From positions 193,501-257,500 of the forward strand of contig CM056573.1 in NCBI GenBank assembly GCA_029721435.1: a stretch of 64,000 nucleotides of DNA, in the 5' to 3' direction. The DNA comes from Gymnothorax reevesii (Eukaryota; Chordata; Actinopteri; Anguilliformes; Muraenidae). The notes under the pieces are model-generated. The model saw nothing but the letters and a program-made list of their open reading frames with translations. It was not told the origin of the DNA and made no database searches. This document shows, one piece after another, positions 36,701 through 42,799 of this stretch. Position 1 is the stretch's first letter, and every line of letters starts with the position of its first letter. A program made the position numbers and the translations under genes.

Positions 36701-37485
36701 ATAATTTTTAAATCTTGTCTTTTTTTTGTAAAGCTCATTTTATTTCACAAGATAATTAATGTGAAAAAAATAACCCCAAACTGTCACAAAATACTTGACA
36801 GCAAAAAGCTTGGGAATATAAAATGTTGTGATCTTTTCACTTAAAATTGACGGTCGCTTTAATTCTTACAAAAAAATGTTTTCTGTCTGGCACCATGCTA
36901 TCCCCTTACCTTGAAGTTTACATCGGCTTGATTGTGGCACAGCTGAACAAATCTCCTCTTCTGGAGCCATTCCAGGTCCTCCAGCATTCCACCAATCAGA
37001 GAACACTCAATAGAGAAGAAGAGCTCATCTGCGGTCCCCTTCTGCTCAGAGCCGCCGGCCTTTTCCTCACCGAGGACCCTGACACTCAGCCCATCGCTAT
37101 TCCTCTGCAGGGTGAAGCTCTTACTTCCTATAGCTGGAGGGGACTGTCCTGGTAGGAGGGTGAACTGTCCAATCAGAGCTGTCCACTCCAAGCCCAGGTC
37201 TGAAACAGGAAGTACAGTTAGTGAGTGTGTCCTGGCAGCCTCGGAGGATGTGCACAGGGCCTCCTCATGCACTTCTGTACACGAGGCCGATGTGGAGCAG
37301 CAGGCTTCCACAGTCTCCTCCACTGCGGGGGGCGCCAGTGCAGGATGAGGTAAACAAATCTGCAGGTCATCATCTTGGATGTAGGAGTCCTCCTTCCTCC
37401 GGTCCTCGTGCATGTTCCAGTTCAGCCTCTTCTTCGCCTCCTCGTCCACCCTCACGGGAGGAGCCCGTTTCCTCCTGCTGCTCAT
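490..37485 (-). CDS. shprh: SHPRH, SNF2/H15/PHD/RING helicase-E3 ligase (26 coding exons, 3' end outside window)
   Basis: Nuclear SNF2-family ATPase and E3 ubiquitin ligase; the mammalian protein, like yeast Rad5, poly-ubiquitinates PCNA in DNA-damage tolerance. The 26 exons join in frame into 1554 codons. Domains in order: conserved N-terminus ([16 protein letters not shown]); split SNF2 ATPase with Walker A DEMGLGKT (about residues 354-361); H15 linker-histone domain (about 420-490); PHD finger (about 652-697); DEAQ box (810-813); second half of the SNF2 N-lobe to about 990; long helical linker; C3HC4 RING (cysteines about 1421-1467); start of the helicase C lobe (about 1495-1554). The human protein is about 1680 residues, so roughly 120 residues and the stop lie beyond position 1. 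The start is the only ATG giving the conserved N-terminus. It is preceded by a splice acceptor, so an untranslated first exon lies further upstream. Identity rests on recognising the human orthologue and is very secure. Confidence 0.97.
577..1375. repeat. Intron 25 with (AAT)n microsatellite
   Basis: About 19 ATA/AAT units occupy roughly 1188-1245. Nothing else recognisable is present in this intron. Confidence 0.8.
1376..1468 (-). CDS. shprh: SHPRH coding exon 25
   Basis: Encodes [20 protein letters not shown] to KSLVFST, the start of the helicase C-terminal lobe. Acceptor CTCTCAG|GGAAG, donor ACG|GTAACA. Confidence 0.95.
1981..2069 (-). repeat. tRNA-like SINE head or tRNA pseudogene
   Basis: On the minus strand the segment starts GCCGGATAGCTCACTCGGTA and ends with a GGTCGAGCCTGGC B-box-like stretch and a pairing 3' arm (CCGGC). 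The first 30 bases look like a tRNA-Lys-type A-box half, but the anticodon arm does not fold well. It is most likely the promoter head of a tRNA-derived SINE. The rest of intron 24 (1469-2879) shows nothing I can name. Confidence 0.5.
2880..3068 (-). CDS. shprh: SHPRH coding exon 24 (second half of RING)
   Basis: Encodes [20 protein letters not shown] to [10 protein letters not shown], supplying the other six RING ligands, then [12 protein letters not shown]. Acceptor GGTTTAG|TGGGCG, donor CAAG|GTGGGT. All eight Cys/His ligands are present, so ligase activity is expected. Confidence 0.95.
3069..4642. other. Intron 23, nothing recognised except an (AAAT)n tract
   Basis: A short AAAT microsatellite lies at about 4287-4315. 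No coding match or terminal-repeat structure was seen. Confidence 0.6.
4643..4714 (-). CDS. shprh: SHPRH coding exon 23 (first half of RING, GC donor)
   Basis: 72-nt exon: [20 protein letters not shown], then LGQQ. It carries the first two zinc ligands of the RING (CPIC). Acceptor TTCATAG|TCCC. The donor is CAG|GCAAGT, an exact match to the known GC-AG donor consensus. Confidence 0.93.
5663..5764 (-). CDS. shprh: SHPRH coding exon 22
   Basis: Encodes [20 protein letters not shown] to [11 protein letters not shown]. Acceptor CTGCAG|GTGGAG, donor AAG|GTGAGT. Confidence 0.95.
5955..6179 (-). pseudogene. Tc1-like transposase C-terminal fragment
   Basis: The minus-strand frame reads [20 protein letters not shown] and [20 protein letters not shown]. 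This is a decayed version of the Tc1 motif containing the second D and the PDLSPIEN third-acid region. The conserved glutamate region is damaged (ILLESSW). It sits in intron 21. Confidence 0.7.
7043..7521 (+). repeat. Solo LTR, 3' end truncated
   Basis: Starts TGTAATGTG and contains a TATA box (GAGTATATAAGG at about 7201-7212) and an AATAAA signal near 7457. It aligns along most of its length with the complete LTR at 54216-54697. The terminal ~13 bases (through CATAACA) are missing where it abuts the piggyBac-like repeat. No internal retroviral-type coding sequence is next to it. Confidence 0.75.
7522..9210 (+). mobile_element. piggyBac-type non-autonomous element, 5' end lost
   Basis: Homologous, in inverted orientation, to the TTAA-flanked element at 13042-14714. 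For example, TTTAAACACTCGGGAATTGG is at about 8550 here and its complement is at about 13700. The right end CTGCAGAAAGGGGTTAA (9194-9210) matches the terminal repeat of that copy. The left terminus is gone, replaced by the LTR. No transposase frame is visible. Confidence 0.75.
9211..9762. other. Intron 21 spacer, nothing recognised
   Basis: AT-rich sequence without open frames of note or terminal repeats. Confidence 0.5.
9763..10041 (-). repeat. LTR fragment, 3' half only
   Basis: Minus-oriented 3' portion of the same LTR family: it starts TGTTATGGCCCCAATTTG, the complement of the LTR end at 54680-54697. Similarity stops after CTTGCAATT at about 10041. Confidence 0.75.
10690..10970 (-). pseudogene. 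Decayed Tc1-like transposase fragment
   Basis: Reading on the minus strand, the sequence aligns base by base with the middle of the Tc1 transposase gene at 15200-15500 (shared blocks include GGTCCAGAG, CCACAAAA and GAGCCCATGT) but is broken in all frames. 10042-10689 holds nothing else I recognise. Confidence 0.6.
11018..11155 (-). CDS. shprh: SHPRH coding exon 21
   Basis: Encodes [20 protein letters not shown] to LLHIIDLHE. Acceptor TGGTCAG|CTG, donor GAG|GTAAGG. The next intron is 5.25 kb. Confidence 0.94.
12141..12363. mobile_element. Miniature inverted-repeat element beside exon 20
   Basis: Two arms of about 65 bp (12141-12207 and 12299-12363) are imperfect inverted repeats, with the outer ends reading TCACCAGGTGCGCAGCCAAT. 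The right end lies 46 bp from the conserved end of SHPRH exon 20 and, on the minus strand, contains the potential donor CAG|GTGCGC. No target duplication was identified. Confidence 0.7.
12409..12634 (-). CDS. shprh: SHPRH coding exon 20 (GC donor or extended)
   Basis: Encodes [20 protein letters not shown] to FETWKKEYK. Acceptor TGACAG|AGTG. The family-length exon end (KEYK, phase 0) is followed by GC, not GT (AAG|GCACGC). A GT site 51 nt further on (CAG|GTGCGC, 12358/12357) is also in phase and would add 17 residues, mostly leucine. No GT donor exists at the conserved position. Confidence 0.85.
13042..14714 (-). mobile_element. piggyBac-type non-autonomous element with TTAA duplications
   Basis: Begins TTAACCCCTTTCTGCAGATG and ends CTTCTGCACAAAGGGGTTAA, giving inverted termini of about 18 bp bounded by TTAA on each side, the piggyBac hallmark. 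About 1.67 kb, with no convincing transposase frame. The minus strand is assigned only relative to the copy at 7522-9210. Confidence 0.85.
14953..15966 (+). pseudogene. Tc1-like transposase, inactivated
   Basis: 338 codons, normal Tc1 length. The N-terminal paired-like HTH ([31 protein letters not shown]) is followed by the DDE domain: first D in WSDES (about residue 154), then QQGNAKPH and SPIENVW (E about 277). The spacing is that of DD34E. Two defects are visible: an in-frame TGA at 15028 (an arginine CGA in relatives) and glycine in place of the second catalytic aspartate (codon GGC at 15676). Otherwise the frame is open, so the copy is fairly young. Confidence 0.92.
16480..16735. repeat. 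GGAC-type dispersed repeat
   Basis: Contains CGAACGGACGGACGGACAGA followed by GCCTCTAGCGGTGTATA. A variant of the repeat near 400, inside intron 19. Confidence 0.45.
16899..16961 (-). CDS. shprh: SHPRH coding exon 19
   Basis: 63-nt exon encoding [20 protein letters not shown]. Acceptor GTGCAG|CTGCG, donor CAC|GTAAGT after one extra AC. The junction with exon 18 reads N-N-C where mammals have N-C-C. Confidence 0.9.
17226..17399 (-). CDS. shprh: SHPRH coding exon 18
   Basis: Encodes [20 protein letters not shown] to [11 protein letters not shown]. Acceptor CTCCAG|GTTCC, donor ACAA|GTGAGC. Confidence 0.94.
17930..18072 (-). CDS. shprh: SHPRH coding exon 17
   Basis: Encodes [20 protein letters not shown] to KKISLADK. 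The acceptor (GAAAAG|GTACAT) has a weak pyrimidine tract but keeps frame and matches the family. Donor ATAA|GTGAGT. Confidence 0.9.
18235..18342 (-). CDS. shprh: SHPRH coding exon 16
   Basis: Encodes [20 protein letters not shown] to IRELKRK, predicted coiled coil. Acceptor CTGCAG|GCGGAG, donor AAG|GTGTGT. Confidence 0.94.
18681..18747. repeat. (CA)n microsatellite
   Basis: About 33 uninterrupted CA units in intron 15. On the transcribed strand of SHPRH this is (TG)n, close to the exon 15 donor. Confidence 0.98.
18776..18868 (-). CDS. shprh: SHPRH coding exon 15
   Basis: Encodes [20 protein letters not shown] to RDDRLEEE. Acceptor ATACAG|AGGCTG, donor GAG|GTGAGT. A CA-repeat begins 28 bases past the donor. 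Confidence 0.94.
18912..19270 (+). repeat. SINE with L2-type tail, copy 1
   Basis: Contains the common fish SINE core GGGCCTTTCTGTGTGGAGTT, CATGTTCTCCCCGTGTTCGC and GGGTTTCCTCCGGGTACTCC. The tail AAGCGTCTTTGAGAG to GCGCTATATAAA ends in (ATT)n. Lies in SHPRH intron 14, antisense to the gene. Confidence 0.85.
19342..19430 (-). CDS. shprh: SHPRH coding exon 14
   Basis: Encodes [20 protein letters not shown] to LKTDSLQ, part of the helical linker. Acceptor TCGCAG|GTGAG, donor CAG|GTAAGT. Confidence 0.94.
20156..20277 (-). CDS. shprh: SHPRH coding exon 13
   Basis: Encodes [16 protein letters not shown] to [12 protein letters not shown]. Acceptor CCCGCAG|CACC, donor CGAG|GTACAG. A 42-bp minisatellite starts 33 bases from the acceptor. 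Confidence 0.95.
20311..20601. repeat. 42-bp minisatellite, seven units
   Basis: Six 42-bp units beginning CCCATAAAACCTACAGAACC at 20311, 20353, 20395, 20437, 20479 and 20521, plus a shorter seventh unit. Units differ at one to three positions. Because 42 is a multiple of three, spurious long open frames appear on both strands. Confidence 0.97.
20602..22187. repeat. Intron 12 spacer with degenerate repeated block
   Basis: At about 21590-22070 a motif recurs roughly four times: GGG-TGGGTTGTT..., a GACTC-like word, then GTGAAGCCC. This looks like an old tandem or dispersed repeat, spaced 100-180 bp apart. A short CGCA tract is at 21473-21498. No gene was seen. Confidence 0.4.
22188..26078 (+). 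mobile_element. L2/CR1-type LINE, near full length
   Basis: Has an endonuclease-RT open frame (22253-25249), a roughly 0.8 kb 3' UTR, and the tail AAGCGCTATACAAAATAAAA followed by (TTGAA)n at about 26055-26078. The tail and protein are those of fish L2 (Maui-like) elements. The 5' boundary is approximate. Inserted in SHPRH intron 12 in antisense. Confidence 0.9.
22253..25249 (+). pseudogene. L2-type LINE ORF2 (APE endonuclease plus reverse transcriptase)
   Basis: About 998 codons in one frame. Endonuclease motifs: [35 protein letters not shown] (residues about 42-255). RT motifs: [25 protein letters not shown] (about 632), [20 protein letters not shown] (catalytic ADD about 717). C-terminal [16 protein letters not shown] is typical. 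The only stop is TGA at 24902, likely a CGA decay. Between [11 protein letters not shown] and YMLPLG about four residues usual in this family (an LFTL-like block) are missing, an in-frame deletion beside the RT core. Confidence 0.93.
26721..26977 (-). CDS. shprh: SHPRH coding exon 12
   Basis: Encodes [20 protein letters not shown] to [20 protein letters not shown], the end of the first SNF2 lobe. Acceptor CTCCAG|ATCCAG, donor AGAG|GTGAGC. The intron that follows is 6.4 kb and holds the L2 LINE. Confidence 0.95.
27102..27706. other. Intron 11, nothing recognised
   Basis: No repeat with defined ends and no coding match was seen. Confidence 0.5.
27707..27870 (-). CDS. shprh: SHPRH coding exon 11
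   Basis: Encodes [20 protein letters not shown] to [13 protein letters not shown]. Acceptor CCCAG|ATCTG, donor TCAG|GTTTGC. Confidence 0.95.
28469..28547 (-). CDS. shprh: SHPRH coding exon 10
   Basis: 79-nt exon: [20 protein letters not shown], the SNF2 motif III region (SGTP). Acceptor CTCTAG|GCAGCG, donor GGAGG|GTGAG. Phase 1. Confidence 0.94.
28658..28909 (-). CDS. shprh: SHPRH coding exon 9 (DEAQ box)
   Basis: Encodes [20 protein letters not shown] to [14 protein letters not shown], the Walker B (DEAQ) segment that couples ATP hydrolysis. Acceptor AACAG|GTGTAC, donor CAAG|GTGTGG. Confidence 0.95.
28921..29912. other. Intron 8, nothing recognised
   Basis: AT-rich with a poly-A run near 29350. 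No element boundaries or coding match. Confidence 0.5.
29913..30608 (-). CDS. shprh: SHPRH coding exon 8 (PHD finger)
   Basis: Largest exon, 232 codons. A basic patch ([10 protein letters not shown]) leads into a long acidic, proline-rich and poorly conserved linker. This is followed by a PHD finger whose Cys/His ligands are visible (CICGE, CLNC, HAEC, CPHC), then [19 protein letters not shown], where the SNF2 fold resumes. Donor CCTG|GTGAGG. Confidence 0.95.
30839..31095 (-). CDS. shprh: SHPRH coding exon 7 (H15 domain)
   Basis: Encodes the linker-histone-like winged helix ([48 protein letters not shown]), expected to contact DNA or nucleosomes. Acceptor CTTAG|CTGTC, donor TCT|GTGCGT, phase 0. 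Confidence 0.94.
31848..31950 (-). CDS. shprh: SHPRH coding exon 6
   Basis: Encodes [12 protein letters not shown] to PKEKVSYP, matching the linker between the ATPase and H15 domains. Acceptor TTCACAG|GGAC, donor CCCA|GTAGGT. An overlapping GT five bases downstream would break the frame into exon 7. Confidence 0.9.
31951..33390. other. Intron 5, nothing recognised beyond a short CA-rich tract
   Basis: A CGCGCACACATACGCACACA-type tract lies at about 32020-32060. The remainder is unassigned. Confidence 0.5.
33391..33541 (-). CDS. shprh: SHPRH coding exon 5 (Walker A)
   Basis: Encodes CLIREF and [20 protein letters not shown], the ATP-binding motif I of SNF2 helicases, with intact GKT. Acceptor ATATAG|TCTG, donor CTGCG|GTGAGG. 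Confidence 0.95.
34089..34167 (-). CDS. shprh: SHPRH coding exon 4
   Basis: 79-nt exon encoding [20 protein letters not shown] and NPFTG. Acceptor TTTCAG|AGAAG, donor GCTG|GTGAGG. Too short to stand out as an open frame; found by matching the protein across the gap between exons 3 and 5. Confidence 0.92.
34406..34804 (-). repeat. SINE with L2-type tail, copy 2
   Basis: Minus-strand copy of the SINE at 18912. Its (ATT)n tail and TATATAGCGCT come first on the plus strand, then the complements of the core (GGAGTACCCGGAGAA, GCAAACTCCACACAGAAAGG) and the head (GGCGGCATGGTGGC on the minus strand). Complete head to tail, about 400 bp. In SHPRH intron 3, sense to the gene. Confidence 0.85.
35123..35341 (-). 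CDS. shprh: SHPRH coding exon 3
   Basis: Acidic linker followed by [20 protein letters not shown], the Q-motif-like start of the SNF2 ATPase. Acceptor CACAG|AGGTG; donor CAAG|GTAGAG. The reading frame stays open for 65 more codons into the intron, but that extension has no counterpart in the family. Confidence 0.94.
35342..36011. other. Intron 2, nothing recognised
   Basis: No repeat or coding match found. Confidence 0.5.
36012..36141 (-). CDS. shprh: SHPRH coding exon 2
   Basis: Reads [16 protein letters not shown] and continues to VIP. The acceptor is CCAG|GTGGGC and the donor CCTG|GTAACA. Ends in phase 1. Confidence 0.93.
36142..36909. other. Intron 1 (between coding exons 1 and 2), nothing recognised
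   Basis: AT-rich spacer without assigned features. Confidence 0.5.
36910..37485 (-). CDS. shprh: SHPRH coding exon 1
   Basis: Encodes residues 1-192 from the ATG at 37485-37483. The N-terminal stretch is nearly identical to the mammalian one; the middle is low complexity. It ends after NFK with donor AAG|GTAAGG at 36909. Phase 0. Confidence 0.95.
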
Positions 37486-37510
37486 GTCAAGTCTGAATAC
37501 GGAAGAAAAC
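37486..37510 (-). other. Splice acceptor in the SHPRH 5' UTR
   Basis: Seven bases upstream of the ATG on the minus strand is TTTTCTTCCGTATTCAG, a strong pyrimidine tract plus AG. The coding exon 1 therefore probably starts at 37492, and an untranslated first exon and promoter lie at higher coordinates. I could not place that exon with confidence. Confidence 0.6.
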
Positions 37511-40300
37511 AGTCCCTGTATGTTCTAGAACACGGTAAAGACATGCAGAGACATTACAAGCACAGACACTCAAACCTGACACAATTTACTCAAGAATGGC
37601 ACCATTAAATTGATCAAACTTGAAGGGCACAAGATAAAGCGCATATCTCCACCACGGCACCTGTATGACTGATGACAGTCAGACTCAGTAGGGTCCATCA
37701 CTGAGAGAGATCAGTTCATTACTTTTTGAGTAATCTTGTACACAGACAGACAGAGACAAACCATCGCCAGCAAAAACATAACCTCCTTGGTGGAGGTAAA
37801 AATAGAAATAAAGAAAGTCTGATACCATTTTTCACAAGTCCAGATGAAGAGGCAGGACTTCAACCAAACACCAGAATCAAAATATATTACACATTGCAAC
37901 TCCAGCTCTGAATACATTGAAACATTATAGCAAATGCATGTTAAATCAAAAAGGAGTGATTTTAAAAGTCAATTCTACTACTTTTCTTGTATATAGTCTT
38001 TACCATATTAAAAGTATTATTACATAGTATTATTGATGCATTAGCTTTAAGATTTGATTGTTAATCAGAAACATACGCTCATTTCAAATCTGATGATGCA
38101 AAAGACTCTAAAAACCTACCACAGTGGCAATTTATGACAAATGATGAGAAAAGTTGCAGTTTAACGTGAAACAGGTTAGATGAAACAGGGGCAAAACCAG
38201 CCCCTGAAAAATGTCGAGTCCCTAAAGCGCAAGTGGGTCGCAGATCACTAATGAATAGCACTGCCCGCTCAAAGTCAATTCCGGTGTTTACAGACCCCAG
38301 TAAGTGACATGAAGTATGACGAACCCTAACACTAAATGATCTTACAAAAACAAAATGGATAAGATTCAGTTTAACGCTGGCGGACAGAAATACGGAGGTC
38401 TAGACGACAGGCACGAGGCGGACGTTTTATAAAGAGAATTTTGCTCCTTCGCCCTTCAAAAAGAAAAATCACCGACCACAGAAACAGCGACAGGCGGCGG
38501 TCATGACTGCGATTTAATGCAAGACAATGCGAGCCGTTCCCAAGCCTTAACCGACCTCAAGACGTGAAGTTATGTAGCAGTGACCACAGTCACAAATTCT
38601 GACGAATTTTAACGTTCCAGCAAATTCTGTTCCTCCCTGTAGTGAGAGTATCTGCACACTAAACGCAATGTGAAAACCTGCTAAATGTCCTGCTCGGACG
38701 GTTTACCCGTTACCACTCCGACGGCCCGCAATCGGGCCGTCAGGGAAGTTGAAAACATACTACGTCATTTACACAGCTTGTATGCAACTGAGATACTCAT
38801 GCCACATATCGTCAGAAAGCTAAGATTCTTGAGATTCGAATGATGCCAACCATTTCAAAGTATAATCATCCCCGCAGCTTTAATCAACGCCCATGTCAGA
38901 CCACAAACAAACAAACGAACAGTTACAAAACTGATGTGACTCACCGGTGAAGCCCCCTAGTACTCTTCCAGTCCGACATATCCCCTCAAAAATGGTCTTG
39001 TTACATCCACGAAGTTCCAGTAAATCCAACCAAGTAAAGTTTTTAGTCCAAAACACACTATTATACCGGTAAATATCCATGAACAGCTGCTGCATCGTTT
39101 GAAATGAATCGGTGGTTATCCACAAAGTTCGCTGCATTAGTGGTCGTTGCTTCGGAACAGATTTAGACAGTACACCAAGGATGTTTTATATTTCACTGGA
39201 TATACAATTGGAAAATGGCCGCCCATTCATTTCAATGGAAATTGCTCAGTGGCGCAGCGTGCCGACATGGGGGCCAAGCTTCCGGAGCCACGCGGACATG
39301 CGCTGTGTGATTTTTGCTCACACATGCGTAGTGTGGGGCTTATGAACGCGCTGGTATCCGAGGTATCCATGACAACGGCTCGGGCTCGTGGAACTCCGAC
39401 CTAGTGTGCGTGTTCACGATCACTTTTCACCGGAAATGGAAGTCTGACCACTGCAGACTGCACGTTGATGTACGGAACACAAAGCATAGCCGCCGATAAA
39501 GGTTAAATTATGGTTTGAGACTCTATTTTAAAACACAAATGCAATAACAAATGTTAAAAACGACTTTGACAGGGAAGTAATACTATTGATTTCAACTCAA
39601 AAATCTCGGCCAAATAGTTGACTTGCTGTTGCGTAACTTTAATATGACATTGCTCAGGGGTGCGCTTCCCGAAGTCACAGGTGCTAACTTCCATAGTTAG
39701 AACCGCTGACTGAATGGACGTATAAATTTCTGCTACTACGCTATTGGGAAAAACGCCACAGGCTCGTGTTCTCTTTAGCTCAACGTCGAATAACCACATT
39801 ATCGGAGTCAGATAATTCTTACTTGTCTGCGTGCGAATTCCATTATCTTTTTCCGGATTAAAGACAATAAACCGAACACACAACACAACGAACTTCACCT
39901 ACCTTATAAACTGATATGTTTTAAAGTCAGGAGCTTTAAACTTTTGTCAATTCTGGTAAGCTAATTTACTTTTAGCTTACGTAACTTATAACCATTCCGT
40001 GGAGTATAATGGGTCTACCGTGAAATGTCACGAACGTTGTACAGCGTTATTTTTCCCTTAAAGCTCCTTTTTTCTGTCCTTCCCCAGATGTCTGAGCCTC
40101 TTGGAGTGCACTGAACATTTCATCCATGAATTTCTGCATGTCAGCGAACCAGAGGCCGTGCCTTTCTATCCATCCCCAAAGCCCTTTCCAATAAAGTCTT
40201 TCTCGGTTATAATTTTAATACCGTCTCTACGTTTCATTTCTAAGTGCGAGTTAACATCGATTGTATTAGTGGTAGATTTTATGATAATGGCCGGCTCTGC
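37511..40300. other. Upstream region of SHPRH, expected to hold its promoter and 5' UTR exon
   Basis: Non-coding as far as I can see. 37740-37800 is a GGAC/GGAGGTAA-type repeat tail. 38350-38760 and 39100-39500 are comparatively rich in CG and are candidate promoter stretches, but no TATA box or defined exon could be fixed. A 115-codon minus-strand frame at 39554-39898 matches no family I know. Confidence 0.3.
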
Positions 40301-40764
40301 GAAAGTTAAGCATTAAACCCCTTTTGATTTTGAGTACTTGAGTTCATCTTCAAACGTTACGCAGAGCTGGCAGAAAAAATCAAAAACTGACAAAACACAA
40401 ATAAATCTATTTGAAAACATTTTTAATATATATATGTAAATAATGCCTTGGGGGTGACAAATATGACAGGTGGTGGGGGTGAGCAGATGGATGATGACAG
40501 CTACATCCGACATGGGGTACAGAATGTGCATATACGCTACCAACTGTTGCATTCTTTTAGATCTCGTATTTATTTTCGTTCAGATGAAAATCAGCCACAC
40601 CGTCGAATCTACCTGCATCACTCCGGTTGATATCAGATGCTGCTCACGAACATTAGATGTTCGGATTCATTATACTCTGACGTTTCCACCTCCCCAAAAC
40701 TTCGATCTAATAAAGGCTGTACCGCAAAAAATGTGTATGCATGTTCAGTGCTTTCATGGATATT

Positions 40765-42210
40765 CGGATCATGCACAAAAAATGAACATTTTAGATGTCA
40801 TCTGTCAAGTTGCTGAAAAGTTTCGTCGTCGAGTATGAAAGTCAGTAATTAATTTTAGACAGAAGAATGGTTAATAAATGGTTTGCTAAGCAGTGTTCGA
40901 ACTGAATTTATCTATTGCAATAAATGCACTCATATGGACATTACTTTAGATGCTACACAGCTGACAGTTGATGACTGCGGTCAAGATATCACCAGTTCGC
41001 AAATCAAAATACAGACATGTGAATTGGTGTTATTCAAAGTAATGGAAATATACAACTCATTACAATGATAACCATGAACAATGAAAAGGTGAGGTGAGTG
41101 TTAGCTGCGTATACATGCTTCTAGGATATCACAACAGCGGCCTTAGCTTACTGTACATTTTGTGACACTAAATGGAGTGTGGCGATCGAGTATATTACGG
41201 CCATTCATCAATGAAAATAAAATGGATAAAATATTTGCACCGTAACGCCGGCTCGCTTGATTGACTTGGCCACATAAAGAATGTTCATCACAGACGGACG
41301 GCAAGGAATGCGCGTTGTTCCACCCACTTGGTTCGGATCATGAACAAAAATAGTTCATTTTGGATCTCACAAGACAAGTTGCCGAAAAGTTTCGTCATCA
41401 TGTATGAAGGTCGGTAAGTAATTTAACAACGAAGAATGGTTAGGCTGATAAATGGATCGCTAAGCAGTGTTCGAAATTAATTTATATACTGCTATAAACG
41501 CACATTACGTTGCGGTAGATGCAACTCAGCTGACACGTTAAGCATAACGCATCAGAATAGAGTGATGCGAATTGGTGCTATTCAAAGTACTGGCAATACA
41601 CAATGCAATTCATGGATTTAACCATTTCATTTTAATTTGAATAAGTAAGGTGAGTGTTGCCTGCGTCATGGTTCTAGAATGTCACACCAGCGGCCTTAGC
41701 TTACTGTACATTTTCTCGCGCTGCATGAAGTGCAGCAATCGAGGTGCTAAGTAACATATTATAACGTATTACGGCCATTCAGCAATTAAAATGGCAAATA
41801 TTTACTGAGCAACAAAAGAAACGCAAGTTTGCTAACTTAGTTAGTTAATGTGCTCTTATGGTTACCCAGATTGCAAGCACCTCCGCTCCGGATCTGCCCT
41901 GGCTCCAGAGCCAAGGCAAATCCGGAGCGGAGGAGCTTGCTATCTGGGTACTCATAATTATCGCAAAACAAAGAAAAGGTTGATAAAAAGAGTATAAATG
42001 CGCCCACGCTAGTAATAAATTTGATTTAAAATAATAACGCGCAAACTTATTTTCCGGTTTGCCTTTATTTAACTTGCGTTTCTTTTGTCGCTCAATACAT
42101 ATGCTCCGTGGCTGGCCGGCGCACTTCACCGATTTGGCTTCGTTTGTAATGTTAAACAGACAGACGGCAAGTAATGCCCATTGCTCCACCCACTCACATC
42201 CGCTGCAGTG
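40765..42210. repeat. Tandem duplication of a ~570-bp unit
   Basis: Unit 1 (40765-41333) and unit 2 (41334 to about 42210) share, in the same order, CGGATCATG, GAAAAGTTTCGTC, GCTAAGCAGTGTTCGAA, CAGCGGCCTTAGCTTACTGT, TACGGCCATTCA and GACGGCAAG. Unit 2 is longer because a 291-bp miniature element sits in it. The units are diverged and non-coding. Confidence 0.8.
41805..42095. mobile_element. TA-flanked miniature element with central hairpin
   Basis: Inverted termini CTGAGCAACAAAAGAAACGC and TTGAGCGACAAAAGAAACGC (the latter read from the right end), flanked by TA on both sides (41803-41804, 42096-42097). Internally, 41868-41950 is a near-perfect inverted repeat with arms of about 37 bp (CACCTCCGCTCCGGATCTG and its complement). 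Confidence 0.85.
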
Positions 42211-42799
42211 CTAAATTCGGAGGAGCGGGAACGCGCTTACATATGAGGACCCGTTGGTGTTCGCATAGCCTGAATATAAATAAAAGATTTTGTCTTTGCC
42301 GAGAAACGAGGGATTAATGATTTAAAAGAGAAAAATAAACCGTTTCGGTATCGATAATTTGTGGCTGTCAAAAAAAATTATTCACCGATTTCTCAGCGTG
42401 TCTTTTTCAATTATTCCCTATGGAGAAATTTCTTTTTGGCCCCCATGGCATCACGTGACCTGCAATATCACATTCGCCGCTAGGACCATGGAGGCGTGTG
42501 TGGTCGACCAGAGTTGTGCGTCCAGATCTCCTTATAGGTCCATGCAGTACACAGCCATTTGCGCCAAAATGGAGTCTGCACTCTAACCTTTCGATTGACA
42601 CTTCACTCGACCAGTTACGAGCTTCCCTGCCCTGTCTACAGCCTGCTATAGCCAACGAGTGCCTGCGTTGAAACGAAGCTCATGCCTCCTTTTTTTGCGT
42701 GTAGCCCGAGCAACCAGCAACCAATCAAGACGACGATTGTTGCATCATGACACCAACGACATTCTGGAAACGCCGATATATAGGTTGTTGAGGTGGCGA

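Noticed and set aside
39554..39898. 115-codon minus-strand frame as a gene
   Set aside because: No recognised domain, no conserved motif, and no splice context. Length is within chance for AT-balanced DNA.
40470..40838. 122-codon plus-strand frame as a gene
   Set aside because: It runs into the tandem duplicated unit, whose second copy does not keep the frame.
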